Below, one piece after another: positions 7,374 to 15,071 of a stretch of 46,028 nucleotides of DNA. A program made the position numbers and the translations under genes. Each line of letters begins with the position of its first letter. Position 1 is the stretch's first letter. Origin of the DNA: Bacillota bacterium (GTDB lineage Bacteria > Bacillota > UBA5301 > JAMCQP01); NCBI GenBank assembly GCA_023381695.1, contig JAMCQP010000067.1:1-46028 (forward strand). The letters are read 5' to 3'. The notes under the pieces were generated by a model, which was not told where the DNA came from, searched no databases, and worked only from the letters and a program-made list of their open reading frames with translations.

Positions 7374-7481
7374 ATGGGGATATATGTGTTCGGCATCTCC
7401 ATAGTAATCGCTCCGGCGGTGGTGCTTGCCGCCATCCGTCTGCTAGCGATGTTGCTCCAAGGTAAACAACAAAAACGCTAG
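7374..7481 (+). CDS. Small hydrophobic peptide, putative type I toxin, copy 1
   Basis: A 35-residue peptide with N-terminal MGIYVFGISIVIAP, then AVVLAAIRLLAMLL and the charged tail QGKQQKR. It is one membrane helix with a helix-breaking Pro and a basic, polar C terminus, the make-up of Fst/Ldr-class type I toxins (Fst also has a V-I-A-P helix and ends in charged residues). It is too short for ordinary gene calling. Support comes from the near-identical copy 2 (silent and conservative changes), its own promoter, a strong ribosome site and a convergent antisense promoter. The stop codon lies inside the antisense RNA's terminator stem. Toxicity is inference. Confidence 0.72.
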   Translation: MGIYVFGISIVIAPAVVLAAIRLLAMLLQGKQQKR

Positions 7482-7576
7482 GAATCCTCTGGATCCCTAG
7501 CAAACACAGAAAAAACTCGCTCACTCCCGGGTCATAACACTCTCCGGGGAAGATACCCTGTCAGGGGGTATCTTCC
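7470..7576 (-). ncRNA. Antisense RNA (putative type I antitoxin), copy 1
   Basis: The minus strand has TTGACA (7605-7610), 17 nt, CATAAT (7582-7587). The predicted RNA starts near 7576, opens with GGGGAAGATACCC/GGGTATCTTCCCC (13 bp), and ends at an 11-bp stem (7477-7501, loop AGA) followed by CGTTTTTGTT. It is complementary to the 3' UTR and last bases of the toxin mRNA. The opening hairpin, read on the plus strand, is followed by TTTATT and acts as the toxin mRNA's terminator. Convergent, 3'-overlapping RNAs of this kind are the layout of txpA/ratA and bsrG/SR4. Confidence 0.7.
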
Positions 7577-7583
7577 CCTTTAT
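7546..7583 (+). terminator. Terminator of toxin mRNA, copy 1
   Basis: 13-bp stem 7546-7558 / 7566-7578 followed by TTTATT. It doubles as the 5' hairpin of the antisense RNA. The stem is kept in copies 2 (one A-U replaced by G-U) and 3. Confidence 0.75.
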
Positions 7584-7610
7584 TATGTTCGATTTATTGA
7601 CCTTTGTCAA
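7582..7610 (-). promoter_or_regulatory. Antisense RNA promoter, copy 1
   Basis: Consensus sigma-A-type promoter TTGACA-17-CATAAT on the minus strand. In copies 2 and 3 the hexamers are identical while the spacer differs (strongly so in copy 3), showing selection on the promoter rather than simple sequence identity. Confidence 0.8.
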
Positions 7611-7836
7611 CAACTTTTTGCCCCAATTTCAGAGTACCGCTAAAGACTTTTTATTAGCGCTCGCCGACGATTCACCTGTTCCACCGGTGCGGGATAAGCC
7701 CTGGACAGCATCTTAAACGCCAGGTCAGAAAAGCCCTCCGATCCTCCTGAAAACCCAATTGATTGCCGGTAGAAGGAGATGAGCGGAGTCTCCGATCTTC
7801 TTTAACAGGATTCTGGTATTAAAACCATGAAAAATC

Positions 7837-7969
7837 TTGCGAAAACCAGTTCTGTACGATATAATGATTTTTGGACAGGTTTAAGCCTGCTGATCCAGGA
7901 GTTATCGATCCTCCTCCCGCCTGGAGTGTTGGGCCTGGGAGAATCCCAGTCAGGGAGGAGGTGGGGCTT
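7837..7969 (+). promoter_or_regulatory. Toxin promoter and RBS-sequestering leader, copy 2
   Basis: TTGCGA (7837-7842), 17 nt, TATAAT (7860-7865). The leader has the hairpin CTGGGA-GAA-TCCCAG, perfect here, where copy 1 has a G-U pair. CCTCCTCCC pairs with GGGAGGAGG at the ribosome site, compensating the changes seen against copy 1. Confidence 0.7.
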
Positions 7970-8077
7970 ATGGGGATATTTGTGTTCGGAATCTCCATAG
8001 TAATCGCTCCGGCGGTGGCGCTTGCCGCCATCCGTCTGGTGGCGAAGTTGCTCCAGGGTAAACAACAAAAACGCTAG
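7970..8077 (+). CDS. Small hydrophobic peptide, putative type I toxin, copy 2
   Basis: 35 residues beginning MGIFVFGISIVIAPAVALA, continuing AIRLVAKLL and ending QGKQQKR. Against copy 1 it has four substitutions, one of which (Met to Lys) adds a charge on the helix. Reading frame, length and stop position relative to the antisense terminator are conserved. GGGAGGAGGTGGGG lies just upstream of ATG 7970. A longer upstream in-frame extension exists but would read through the structured leader and is not favoured. Function is inferred as for copy 1. Confidence 0.72.
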   Translation: MGIFVFGISIVIAPAVALAAIRLVAKLLQGKQQKR

Positions 8078-8173
8078 GAATCCTCTGGATCCCTAGCAAA
8101 TACGAAAAACATCCAAACCACTCCCGGGTCATAACACTCTCCGGGGAAGATGCCCCCAGTCAGGGTATCTTCC
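8067..8173 (-). ncRNA. Antisense RNA (putative type I antitoxin), copy 2
   Basis: Promoter TTGACA (8202-8207), 17 nt, CATAAT (8179-8184) on the minus strand. The 5' hairpin (8143-8175) keeps pairing with one G-U. The RNA ends at the CTAGGGATCC/GGATTCCTAG stem followed by CGTTTTTGTT. Predicted length is about 105 nt. Confidence 0.7.
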
Positions 8174-8242
8174 CCTTTATTATGTTCGATTTATTGGCCT
8201 TTGTCAATAACTTTTTGCCGCTCCGCCACTTGCGTCAAATCT

Positions 8243-9616
8243 TCACAGACCGCCTTCCAGAATCCCGGAGATGGATTCATTCAGAGAGGTTTCCTTGGCG
8301 CATTCCGGGCAGATCCCACCTCCGCTTTCCCTCGCGCCTTCCCGTTCATGCCAGGGTTTGCCGCACCTGGAACAGATAAACTTTTTAAACCGGATCAACA
8401 CCTTATCCCGATCCAGGCAAAGGTAACGAGTGTGCACCGTGGGCAGATAACTGATGGAATCACCCAGGCATATATCCCGGCAGAAACCGCAACCGACGCA
8501 CAACAGCGGCTTATGCCGGAGAAGAAGGCTTCCCTGGCCATCCCCATCCCTACCCCCATCGGTCTCCGGCGCCACCCTCGCCACTGCATCTGGTGCCGGT
8601 GCTGTCTCCAGCCTCAAGGCGCCCGTGGGGCAAAAGCGCGCACATATCCCGCAACCATCGCAGCTCGGGGCAACCTGCAATTCCTTCAGGGACAACTGGG
8701 CTGCATCCAACTCCTGTTCCACCGGTTCCCCCAGACCGGAAATTGCCTCCAGCAGAAATTTTCTGCCCTCCGGGATCCGGCCTTCCCACATTGCCTTTGT
8801 CGATCTGGAATCTTCACGGTGCTGGTGGCCTTCGATCTCGCAAGCCGTCCGTTCCACCGTACCCCACACGTCCAGCAAGGCCGCCGCCGTGCGCCTTCGC
8901 CCTTCCTTAACAAAATTCCGCAAGCCGCCCCGCGCTTGGGCAATCCCCCCGGGCGGCCCCCCTGCAACAGGTCTGACTTCCACCTGCACCTGCACTTTTT
9001 CCCGTGCACCGAAAAGGGCGAGCCAAAACAGCGCCCTTTCCAGCCCCCTGCGGGTTATCACGGGATCGGCGGGCGAAAGGCACTCCCGGCAGTGGCCGAT
9101 CCCGAAGACCAAACCGGCGCCTCCGGCCTTCCCGCCGCCCATGGCGGCAGAGGGCTCCCGGCGGCCATCGCCCACTGCCCCGCCCTGCGGGAGCCTTGCC
9201 GCCATCAGCCGCAAGAGGGTACCTTCGTCCAACCAGCCCAGGCACGGTATTTCAATAATATCGCCACCGAAGGCGTAATCGCCGTCGTCGAAGCAAGTAC
9301 AGGCCATCACCGCTCTATCGGAGGTCAAAGCGCGTTGCAGAAACCGGCGCCTGGAATACGCCCTGAGACCGAAGACCCCTTGAGGGCATGAAACCTCACA
9401 GACGCCGCAACCGTGGCACAGCTTGTGGTCCACTGCTCCCGGATCCTGGCCGTTTTCGAGGCGAATCGCGCCGGTGGGACAGTCCTGGACGCACCGGGCA
9501 CAACTGGAATTCCTATACCTGCTGTGGAGGCAATGTTCCCACCAGACCTCCAGAAACGGTCTTGTAAATAGCTCCAAAAGCGTTTCCGAACCGAATAGAT
9601 CGCTCAAGCCGGACAT
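8243..9616 (-). CDS. Polyferredoxin / 4Fe-4S protein of the molybdoenzyme operon
   Basis: 457 residues. Two N-terminal [4Fe-4S] sites (CARCVQDCP near residue 39, CHGCGVCEVSCP near residue 68) and two more near residues 313-375 (CDGCGICARFCP, CVGCGFCRDIC) flank a central Cys-containing region (IGHCRECLSP). The C terminus has a rubredoxin/zinc-ribbon-like pair (CSRCGKPW...CPEC). Cytosolic, since no signal is seen. It may deliver electrons or assist cofactor handling for the reductase encoded upstream. It starts inside the end of the TorD gene (13-nt overlap), so it is translationally coupled and last in the operon. Proteins of this type accompany some DMSO-reductase-family enzymes; the precise role is unknown. 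Confidence 0.8.
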   Translation of the reverse strand: MSGLSDLFGSETLLELFTRPFLEVWWEHCLHSRYRNSSCARCVQDCPTGAIRLENGQDPGAVDHKLCHGCGVCEVSCPQGVFGLRAYSRRRFLQRALTSDRAVMACTCFDDGDYAFGGDIIEIPCLGWLDEGTLLRLMAARLPQGGAVGDGRREPSAAMGGGKAGGAGLVFGIGHCRECLSPADPVITRRGLERALFWLALFGAREKVQVQVEVRPVAGGPPGGIAQARGGLRNFVKEGRRRTAAALLDVWGTVERTACEIEGHQHREDSRSTKAMWEGRIPEGRKFLLEAISGLGEPVEQELDAAQLSLKELQVAPSCDGCGICARFCPTGALRLETAPAPDAVARVAPETDGGRDGDGQGSLLLRHKPLLCVGCGFCRDICLGDSISYLPTVHTRYLCLDRDKVLIRFKKFICSRCGKPWHEREGARESGGGICPECAKETSLNESISGILEGGL

Positions 9617-10347
9617 TTCTGTTGCCCTCGCACCCCCGCCAGCAAAGCAGGCAGATTCTCCTCCTCGGATTGGATAAAGGTCCGGGTAAGCCTGGCCGTT
9701 TCACGGTAAAAGCCCAACCTGGCCGATTCCATGACCTTTCCGCAAAAGAGCGGGATCCACCTGGCCAGATGGTTGCTGATAAAATGGTGCTCCTGCTCCA
9801 GGCAGTTCAAGGCCGCCTGTGGGTCCCCTTTTTGCCAGGCCTCCGCCTCCCTGCCGGCGAGAAGTTGCATGAACTCCAGCTCAACCCCCAGGTGATCCGG
9901 GATCCCGCGGTAACCCGGCAGGAATTCGAATCCGGCCCCAGCAATGGCCTCTTTTACTTCCACCGTAGCCTGGCCGCACAACAGGCCCTCCAGCCCTGGT
10001 CCTTCCTGGTTGGAGAATTTCCCCACATATACCGATTCATGCGGTGAGAGGTGCTTTCCCGGCCCCAGGAAGAGCCGGGCATACTCCACCGCCAATTCCA
10101 GTAAAAGCTCGTCGTCAGGCCGGGTATGGAAGTCATCGCCCAATCGCACGCCGAGTTCCCCGAGAACCTGTGCGAATGCCGGTTCCCTGAGCATCTCCAA
10201 TAATTCCGCAGTAGGCTCCTTACTGTACATCAGGGAGAGGATCCCGTATAAGTTGCTACGGCACCGTGCTGCTTCAGCCAATTCCGTGCCGCTAGCGGCT
10301 TCAGTCACTTCTGCGGCTGCCTGCCCATTGATCTCGAATTCAGCCAT
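9604..10347 (-). CDS. TorD/DmsD-family molybdoenzyme chaperone
   Basis: A cytosolic all-helical chaperone that binds the TAT signal of a molybdoenzyme and holds it during cofactor insertion. About 247 residues. The family core is visible as RSNLYGILSLMYSKEPT, then LAVEYARLFLGPGKHLSPHESVY (the E-Y-x-R-L-F-x-G and P-x-E-S-V-Y boxes) and DHLGVELEFMQLL. ATG 10347 is preferred: AGGGGG lies 7 nt upstream and it gives a normal length. It follows the catalytic subunit by about 100 nt and overlaps the polyferredoxin, so its client is almost certainly the 10452-12878 product. Confidence 0.9.
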   Translation of the reverse strand: MAEFEINGQAAAEVTEAASGTELAEAARCRSNLYGILSLMYSKEPTAELLEMLREPAFAQVLGELGVRLGDDFHTRPDDELLLELAVEYARLFLGPGKHLSPHESVYVGKFSNQEGPGLEGLLCGQATVEVKEAIAGAGFEFLPGYRGIPDHLGVELEFMQLLAGREAEAWQKGDPQAALNCLEQEHHFISNHLARWIPLFCGKVMESARLGFYRETARLTRTFIQSEEENLPALLAGVRGQQKCPA

Positions 10348-10451
10348 CGCAATGCCCCCTGAGTTTTCAGGATCGCAGGGTACAGCCTTCTGATTTTGCT
10401 GTACCCTGCGGGTCAAAAGCCATTTCCAGACAGTGTGCCCGCACTCAGATG

Positions 10452-12878
10452 TCAGGCCCTGGTTACCGTAACCACCGTATCCATATAAGGCTGCCCGCCG
10501 CCCACCGGATCAGCCGCCACCGGAATGAGACTGTTCAGGTGGACACCGTTGCCGTGCTTCTCCCACCAGATCAACTCGGTATCCCTGTCCGCGCTCTTGA
10601 AGTTTTTAGCCCCGGCAACCCGGCCGTACTCCCAGTGGCCCGAGCCCATGGCAAACGCCACCACTCCCGGATGGATTCCCTCGGTAACCCGGGCTCTGGT
10701 GACCGCCGACTTGAGCCTGGAAACCACTTTCACCGTGTCGCCGTCCTTGATGCCTCTGGCGGCCGCGGTCCGGGGGTGGATCCAGAGCGGGTTATCGTGG
10801 GAAATCTCCGTCAACCACTTGCAGTTGGCAGTCCTGGACTGGGTCTGGGTGCTCACCTTGAAGGTGGTCAGGATCAGCTCATCATCCTTCATCTTCCGGT
10901 GGGCGGCAACCGGCACATACGTGGGTAGGGCCGGGAACCCTTTCTCCTCCATCTTCTTGGAGTAAATTTCAAACTTCCCGGAGATCCCGTGTTTCCCGGT
11001 GGGGAATCCCTTGCAAGGCTTCCCATCCACCATCACGCCCACGACCTGCTTCTTCCCCTTCTTATCCGTCTTGACAATGCTGTAGCCGTTGGCATCCACC
11101 GTAGCACCGGCAAGTTCCTCCGGTTTGAGCGGCTTGGCGTAAGATTTGTAATCCGGCTTTTTGGACTTATCATACCAGGCGCCGTGCTTCTTCAGGTACT
11201 CCAGCCCGCCCGCCTCCGCCAGCCCCTTATTCTCAAGAACAGCCACCCGGATATAGTCCTCGGTGGCGCCAAAGTCAAAGTACTTCTCCATGCCGCCACC
11301 AATGCGTCTGGCCAGTTCCCCGAACATATCCCGGACCGGGACCGCCTCCCCCAGCGGCGGGACAACCGGCTGGCGCAGCGCGACATACGGCACCAGGGAG
11401 TACGCCCCGGCGGTTTCCGGATCCCAGCGCTCCAGATAGGTGGAATCGGGCAGGATGATGTCCGCCAGCGCCGTGGCCTCGCTCATATACGCATCAATGG
11501 CCACAAAGTAGGGAATCAGCCTCTCGTCCTTGAGAACCTCCATGGCCAGATCCGTATCCGGCAACGAATAGGCCGGATTGTACCAGTAGGTCATGTAGAC
11601 CTTGATCTTCTGCTTGCCCGCCTTGATCATGGGCAACACCAGCTGATTTGCCGCGTGGCTGGCCAGCGGGTAATCCGGCGGGCTGGCCAGGACGCTCTTG
11701 ACCGACGGCTTTTCCGGCTTGGGATCCGGCGCGCCCTTGGTCTTGCCGGATCGTGGCAGGCAAAAGCCACCCTTGACATCCACGTTGCCGGTGATGGCGT
11801 TGAGGAGAATGATGCACCGCTCGTTCATGGCGCCGTTCTCATGCGAACAAGCCCCACGGTAAGAAACGGTCGTCGCCGGCCTGGCGGTGGCAAATTCGAT
11901 GGCGATCCGGCGGATATCCGCGGCCGGCACGCCGCTCTCCTTTTCGGCCATCTCCGGTGTGAACTGCTTGAGATGCTGGGCCAGCTTGTCCGAGGGATAG
12001 TTGGTCCAGGTGTCGAGGAACTCCTTGTCATACAGGCCTTCCCGCATGATCACGTTGGCCATCGCCAGCGCCACCAGGCCGTCGGTACCCGGCTTGATGG
12101 GAAACCACTCGTTGCTGCGGGCCGCGGTGTTGGACAGCCGCACATCGAAAGTGACCAGCCTGGCCCCGTTCATCTGGCCCTCCACCACCCGCTGGGCGAA
12201 GCTGTTATGGATCACGTGGGCTTCGAAGATGCTGCACCCGAAGTTGAGCAGGTAACGGGAGTTGGGCGCGTCATTGATGTCCACATCCGTACCCCAGGTG
12301 AGCTCCTGCCCCACTTTTTTGCTGGCCTCGCAGATGGCGGTGTGGTCCAGAATGGTGGGCGAACCGAAAGCGTACATAAACCGTTTTTCGTAATCCTGCA
12401 GCCTGTTCCGGCCATAATGGAAGGCAAACTCCTCGGGGCGACCTAAGTCCCGGACCTCCCGCAATCTGGCCGCCACCTCGCTATATGCTTCCTCCCGGGA
12501 GATCCTCTTCCATTTCCCCTCGCCTCTGGCCCCGACGCGTTTCATGGGGTAGAGGATCCGCTCCGGATCGTACTCGTTGTTTATCCCGGCCTGCCCCTTG
12601 GCGCACAGCCGGCCCCGGTTGTTGGGGTGCTCCGGGTTCCCTTCGATCTTCACAATCCGGCCGTCTTCCACATAGCCGATGATCCCGCAACCGCTCACGC
12701 ATTGCAGACAGACGCTGGGGATTCCCTGGCGTTCCTTTTTGGTCCTGGGCGAAACACTTTTGCCGCCTGCCGTCAGTTCCTTGGCAGCGGTCAGGCTGCT
12801 GAAAGAACCCTGCAAGGTCAATAACGCTGCTCCCGCGGCGCCCAGCTTCAGGAAGCTTCGTCTGCTTAATTCAACCAT
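10452..12878 (-). CDS. Molybdopterin oxidoreductase catalytic subunit (PsrA/PhsA/ArxA-like)
   Basis: An 808-residue DMSO-reductase-superfamily enzyme. It begins with a TAT signal (SRRSFLKLG), so it is exported folded. A [4Fe-4S] site (CLQCVSGCGIIGYVEDG...GRLCAKG) follows, then the bis-MGD domains. Cys in HTAICEASKK (about residue 184) is the likely Mo ligand, as in polysulfide, thiosulfate and arsenic enzymes. The C-terminal dinucleotide-binding domain is complete (NPLWIHPRTAAARGIKDGD). The substrate cannot be settled by eye: polysulfide, thiosulfate, selenate/selenite or arsenic oxyanions are all possible. SYRGACSHENGAMNER stands where ArrA and ArxA carry diagnostic motifs and matches neither motif as I recall them. 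GGAGGG lies 7 nt before ATG 12878. Confidence 0.92.
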   Translation of the reverse strand: MVELSRRSFLKLGAAGAALLTLQGSFSSLTAAKELTAGGKSVSPRTKKERQGIPSVCLQCVSGCGIIGYVEDGRIVKIEGNPEHPNNRGRLCAKGQAGINNEYDPERILYPMKRVGARGEGKWKRISREEAYSEVAARLREVRDLGRPEEFAFHYGRNRLQDYEKRFMYAFGSPTILDHTAICEASKKVGQELTWGTDVDINDAPNSRYLLNFGCSIFEAHVIHNSFAQRVVEGQMNGARLVTFDVRLSNTAARSNEWFPIKPGTDGLVALAMANVIMREGLYDKEFLDTWTNYPSDKLAQHLKQFTPEMAEKESGVPAADIRRIAIEFATARPATTVSYRGACSHENGAMNERCIILLNAITGNVDVKGGFCLPRSGKTKGAPDPKPEKPSVKSVLASPPDYPLASHAANQLVLPMIKAGKQKIKVYMTYWYNPAYSLPDTDLAMEVLKDERLIPYFVAIDAYMSEATALADIILPDSTYLERWDPETAGAYSLVPYVALRQPVVPPLGEAVPVRDMFGELARRIGGGMEKYFDFGATEDYIRVAVLENKGLAEAGGLEYLKKHGAWYDKSKKPDYKSYAKPLKPEELAGATVDANGYSIVKTDKKGKKQVVGVMVDGKPCKGFPTGKHGISGKFEIYSKKMEEKGFPALPTYVPVAAHRKMKDDELILTTFKVSTQTQSRTANCKWLTEISHDNPLWIHPRTAAARGIKDGDTVKVVSRLKSAVTRARVTEGIHPGVVAFAMGSGHWEYGRVAGAKNFKSADRDTELIWWEKHGNGVHLNSLIPVAADPVGGGQPYMDTVVTVTRA

Positions 12879-12919
12879 GTGCCGTCCCTCCTATTCAAAA
12901 GATCGCGTCAAAATGGCGC

Positions 12920-13864
12920 TCAAAAGATCGCGCTCTGACCGCCGATGACTTCCACAATCCTCTGGACATACAGGCCCACCAGTACACATCCTGAGGCCCA
13001 GAACGGACCGGAGATCGTTTTAGCGGTCCTGGGATACCAGAGGAAGAAGAGCGGCAGGATGATCCCCACTGCCATCTCGCCCAGCCAGAAGAGAAGGCCC
13101 AGCGGCATCCCCGCCAGGATATTGCCGGCGATGATCGCCCCCTCCGCCGTGGCGTTGGACAGGGTCAAAAGCATGATGAAGATCAACAGGAAGTTGACCA
13201 CCACAAGCAAGCTGAGTAATTTGCCAAGACTGAACATGATCCCGCCGGCAACGCCTTCCGATGTGGCGGAAACCTCTTTCCCGGCGGTTTTGGCCCCTTC
13301 CGGCGTTGCCAGTGTCGTTCCGGCCGAAAGCTTCATGACGATTACGGCCACCGCCACACCCCCAAGCGCCGTCGCCAGCAGGAAAAAGACCGGCAACATC
13401 CCGCTTTGCCAGAGGGGGTTGGTTTGGGCAAAGGAGAGTTCCAGCCCCGTATACAGCGGGATCAGCACCGCCAATACCGCTCCCGGAAGTTCCACCTTCC
13501 GGGCGGATTGGAAATCTTTTTTAAGGATCAACCCGGCGTACAAAACCGCGGCAATCACAAAAAGGGTCATGATCCACGCTCCCCAGGACATGGGAGAGGT
13601 GGGATTGAGCCTGAACAGTACCGTGATAAACCTTAGCGGCTGGTGTAATTCCGAGACAAGCAGCACGGGAATAAGCAGTCCCAGCACCGCCGCCGTCACG
13701 GCCCCCGTCCGGGTGACGGAGCCGTATTCAGCCTTCTGGGCCCGGTTGAGGAGCACCACCGCCAGGTAAGTCCCGGCCGCCAGGGCCGCTACAAACAGAT
13801 AGGATGCAGTGACAATCCCCCAGGGCATTTCATGAAACACATCGTAAACTACCTTCGGCTCCAT
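12920..13864 (-). CDS. NrfD/PsrC-type membrane anchor subunit
   Basis: 314 residues with about eight transmembrane helices, beginning VFHEMPWGIVTASYLFVAALAAGTYL. The [HE]-x-P-W-G-x(3)-A-x-Y pattern is typical of NrfD/PsrC quinone-interacting subunits. It exchanges electrons between menaquinol and the Fe-S subunit. A polar insertion (about residues 180-210, TPEGAKTAGKEVSATSEGV) breaks the middle of the protein. Its start overlaps the Fe-S gene's end by 16 nt, and the catalytic gene follows by 41 nt, so the order is B-C-A. GGGGGAG lies 7 nt before ATG 13864. Confidence 0.92.
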   Translation of the reverse strand: MEPKVVYDVFHEMPWGIVTASYLFVAALAAGTYLAVVLLNRAQKAEYGSVTRTGAVTAAVLGLLIPVLLVSELHQPLRFITVLFRLNPTSPMSWGAWIMTLFVIAAVLYAGLILKKDFQSARKVELPGAVLAVLIPLYTGLELSFAQTNPLWQSGMLPVFFLLATALGGVAVAVIVMKLSAGTTLATPEGAKTAGKEVSATSEGVAGGIMFSLGKLLSLLVVVNFLLIFIMLLTLSNATAEGAIIAGNILAGMPLGLLFWLGEMAVGIILPLFFLWYPRTAKTISGPFWASGCVLVGLYVQRIVEVIGGQSAIF

Positions 13865-14442
13865 GCAAGTTCTCCCCCTTTCATGGCATTGACATCAGGC
13901 GAGATGTAGAAGATGTTGGGGCGCAGGCCGGTCTCCGGCCGGAGCACCTGGACCGCATTGGTTGCGACTAATTTGGCGATCTCGCTCTGAGGGTCGTTGA
14001 GATCCCCAAAGACCCTGGCCTGGGCCGGGCAGGTGTTCACGCAGGCGGGCACCAACCCCTGATCAACCCGATGCGCACAGAAGGTGCACTTATCGGCCAC
14101 CTTGCGCACCGGGTCAATGTACCTGGCCTGGTAAGGGCAGGCCGCGATACAATACCCGCATCCGATACACTTGTCGTAGTTGATCAGGACCGTCCCGTCC
14201 TCCCTCTTGTAGGTAGCCTGGACCGGGCAGACCTTCACGCAGATCGCCTCGTCGCAGTGGTTGCACAGCCTCGGCAGGAAGTATCTCCTGACCTCGGGAT
14301 ACTTCCCTTTCTCGACCTGTTTGACCCACGTCCGGAAGACACCCAGAGGGACGCCATTTTCGCTCTTGCAGGCCACAGAGCAGGCATGGCATCCATAGCA
14401 TTTGCGTAGGTCGACGACCATTCCGTACTTGACCTGTGCCAT
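13849..14442 (-). CDS. Four-cluster ferredoxin subunit (PsrB/DmsB/NrfC-like)
   Basis: 197 residues with sixteen Cys arranged as four [4Fe-4S] sites: CYGCHACSVAC, CNHCDEAICVKVCP, CIGCGYCIAACP and CTFCAHRVDQGLVPACVNTCP. This is the electron-transfer subunit linking the membrane anchor to the molybdenum subunit. It has no signal of its own and probably travels with the TAT-exported partner. ATG 14442 is preferred to the GTG at 14478 because GGGGAGG lies 8 nt upstream. First gene of the five-gene operon. The stretch upstream (14443-14760) has no gene and no promoter I can define with confidence. Confidence 0.93.
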   Translation of the reverse strand: MAQVKYGMVVDLRKCYGCHACSVACKSENGVPLGVFRTWVKQVEKGKYPEVRRYFLPRLCNHCDEAICVKVCPVQATYKREDGTVLINYDKCIGCGYCIAACPYQARYIDPVRKVADKCTFCAHRVDQGLVPACVNTCPAQARVFGDLNDPQSEIAKLVATNAVQVLRPETGLRPNIFYISPDVNAMKGGELAWSRR

Positions 14443-14759
14443 TTGATCAGCCTCCCCGATTCGATTTCTTGCTTTCACAAGACAGGAACCAAAAAAGAGA
14501 ACAGCTATATTTCATGGGATAAATAGATCCACCTCTCCCACGAAACATGCCGCTCTCCTTCGCCAAATAAGGGCAGGTCCGGCGATTGCTCCCCAGACCC
14601 TGTCGTCCGCCCGTCCCGCGTGGGGCCGGACAGCTCGGAGATATTTTGCCGCGTCAATGAATGTTGGCATTGTGGATAACTCCGCCTGCAAATGACAATA
14701 ATAATATGTTTGGAGTACCCTTATCCTGATTATACGACTGATTTTAGCCATAAAAAAAT

Positions 14760-14814
14760 CAGGGAAAGACCTGATCTTTGTCAGGAAAAACCCTGATCTT
14801 TTGAACAAAGTTTC
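14760..14814 (+). promoter_or_regulatory. Diverged leader of toxin-like copy 3
   Basis: CTTTGTCAGGAAAAACCC matches the sequence upstream of copy 1 (CTTTGTCAGGAAAACCCC). Two stacked TCAGG...CCTGA hairpins occupy the segment. The TTGCGA/TATAAT promoter and the RBS-pairing leader of copies 1 and 2 are missing, and no Shine-Dalgarno is evident. Confidence 0.45.
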
Positions 14815-14943
14815 ATGGAGATACATATATTTGGCATCTCCATAATTATCGCTCCGGCTGTGGCCCTCGCGGTCATCACCGCTCTCGCACCTCCTGTGCT
14901 TCGCGGTGCCTTGGCATCCATGCCAAATGCAGCCTGGCGATAA
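14815..14943 (+). CDS. Small hydrophobic peptide, diverged toxin-like copy 3
   Basis: A 42-residue ORF starting MEIHIFGISIIIAPAVALAV, clearly homologous to copies 1 and 2 over the first 20 residues. After that it changes to ITALAPPVLRGALASMPNAAWR, losing the basic QGKQQKR tail. Because the leader is also lost while the antisense promoter and both hairpins stay intact, the toxin half appears to be decaying and the antisense RNA retained. It could still be a solitary antitoxin (anti-addiction) locus. Confidence 0.5.
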   Translation: MEIHIFGISIIIAPAVALAVITALAPPVLRGALASMPNAAWR

Positions 14944-14964
14944 AAATAGTCCGGGATAACATAC

Positions 14965-15071
14965 AAAAACGCTAGGAATCCGTAGAGATCCCTAGCACAT
15001 TCAGAAAAGAACGAATCCACTCCCGGGTCATAACACTCTCCGGGGAAGATACCCCCAGTCAGGGTATCTTC
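14965..15071 (-). ncRNA. Antisense RNA (putative antitoxin), copy 3
   Basis: Promoter TTGACA (15101-15106), 17 nt, CATAAT (15078-15083), with a spacer largely different from copies 1 and 2. The 5' hairpin 15042-15054/15062-15074 is perfect. The terminator is a GCTAGGGATC/GATTCCTAGC stem followed by GTTTTTG. The conserved box complementary to ACTCCCGGGTCATAACACTC lies between the two. Confidence 0.68.

Larger units (their letters stand above)
7190..7615. repeat. Long repeat, copy 1 (with 7795-8215), carrying a toxin-antitoxin-like module
   Basis: About 420 bp repeated in direct orientation at 7795-8215. Conserved blocks include the CTTGCGAAAACCAGTTCTGT promoter region, the leader, the 35-codon ORF, the CTAGG...CCTAG hairpin, the box ACTCCCGGGTCATAACACTC and the GGGGAAGATACCC hairpin. 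A third, diverged copy is at 14760-15115. The 180 bp between copies 1 and 2 is unique and holds no gene I can see. Confidence 0.9.
7795..8215. repeat. Long repeat, copy 2 (with 7190-7615)
   Basis: Direct repeat of 7190-7615. It carries every element of the module: promoter, leader, 35-codon ORF, antisense promoter and both terminators. Confidence 0.9.

Noticed and set aside
7190-8215. CRISPR array or IS element as explanation for the long repeats
   Set aside because: Repeat unit is about 420 bp with two copies in tandem and one distant; no short regular repeats, no transposase, and no terminal inverted repeats. The promoter/hairpin layout fits a toxin-antitoxin module better.
10989-12446. 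485-codon plus-strand frame
   Set aside because: Opposite the molybdopterin oxidoreductase, whose motifs are certain; the frame looks random and His/Arg-rich.
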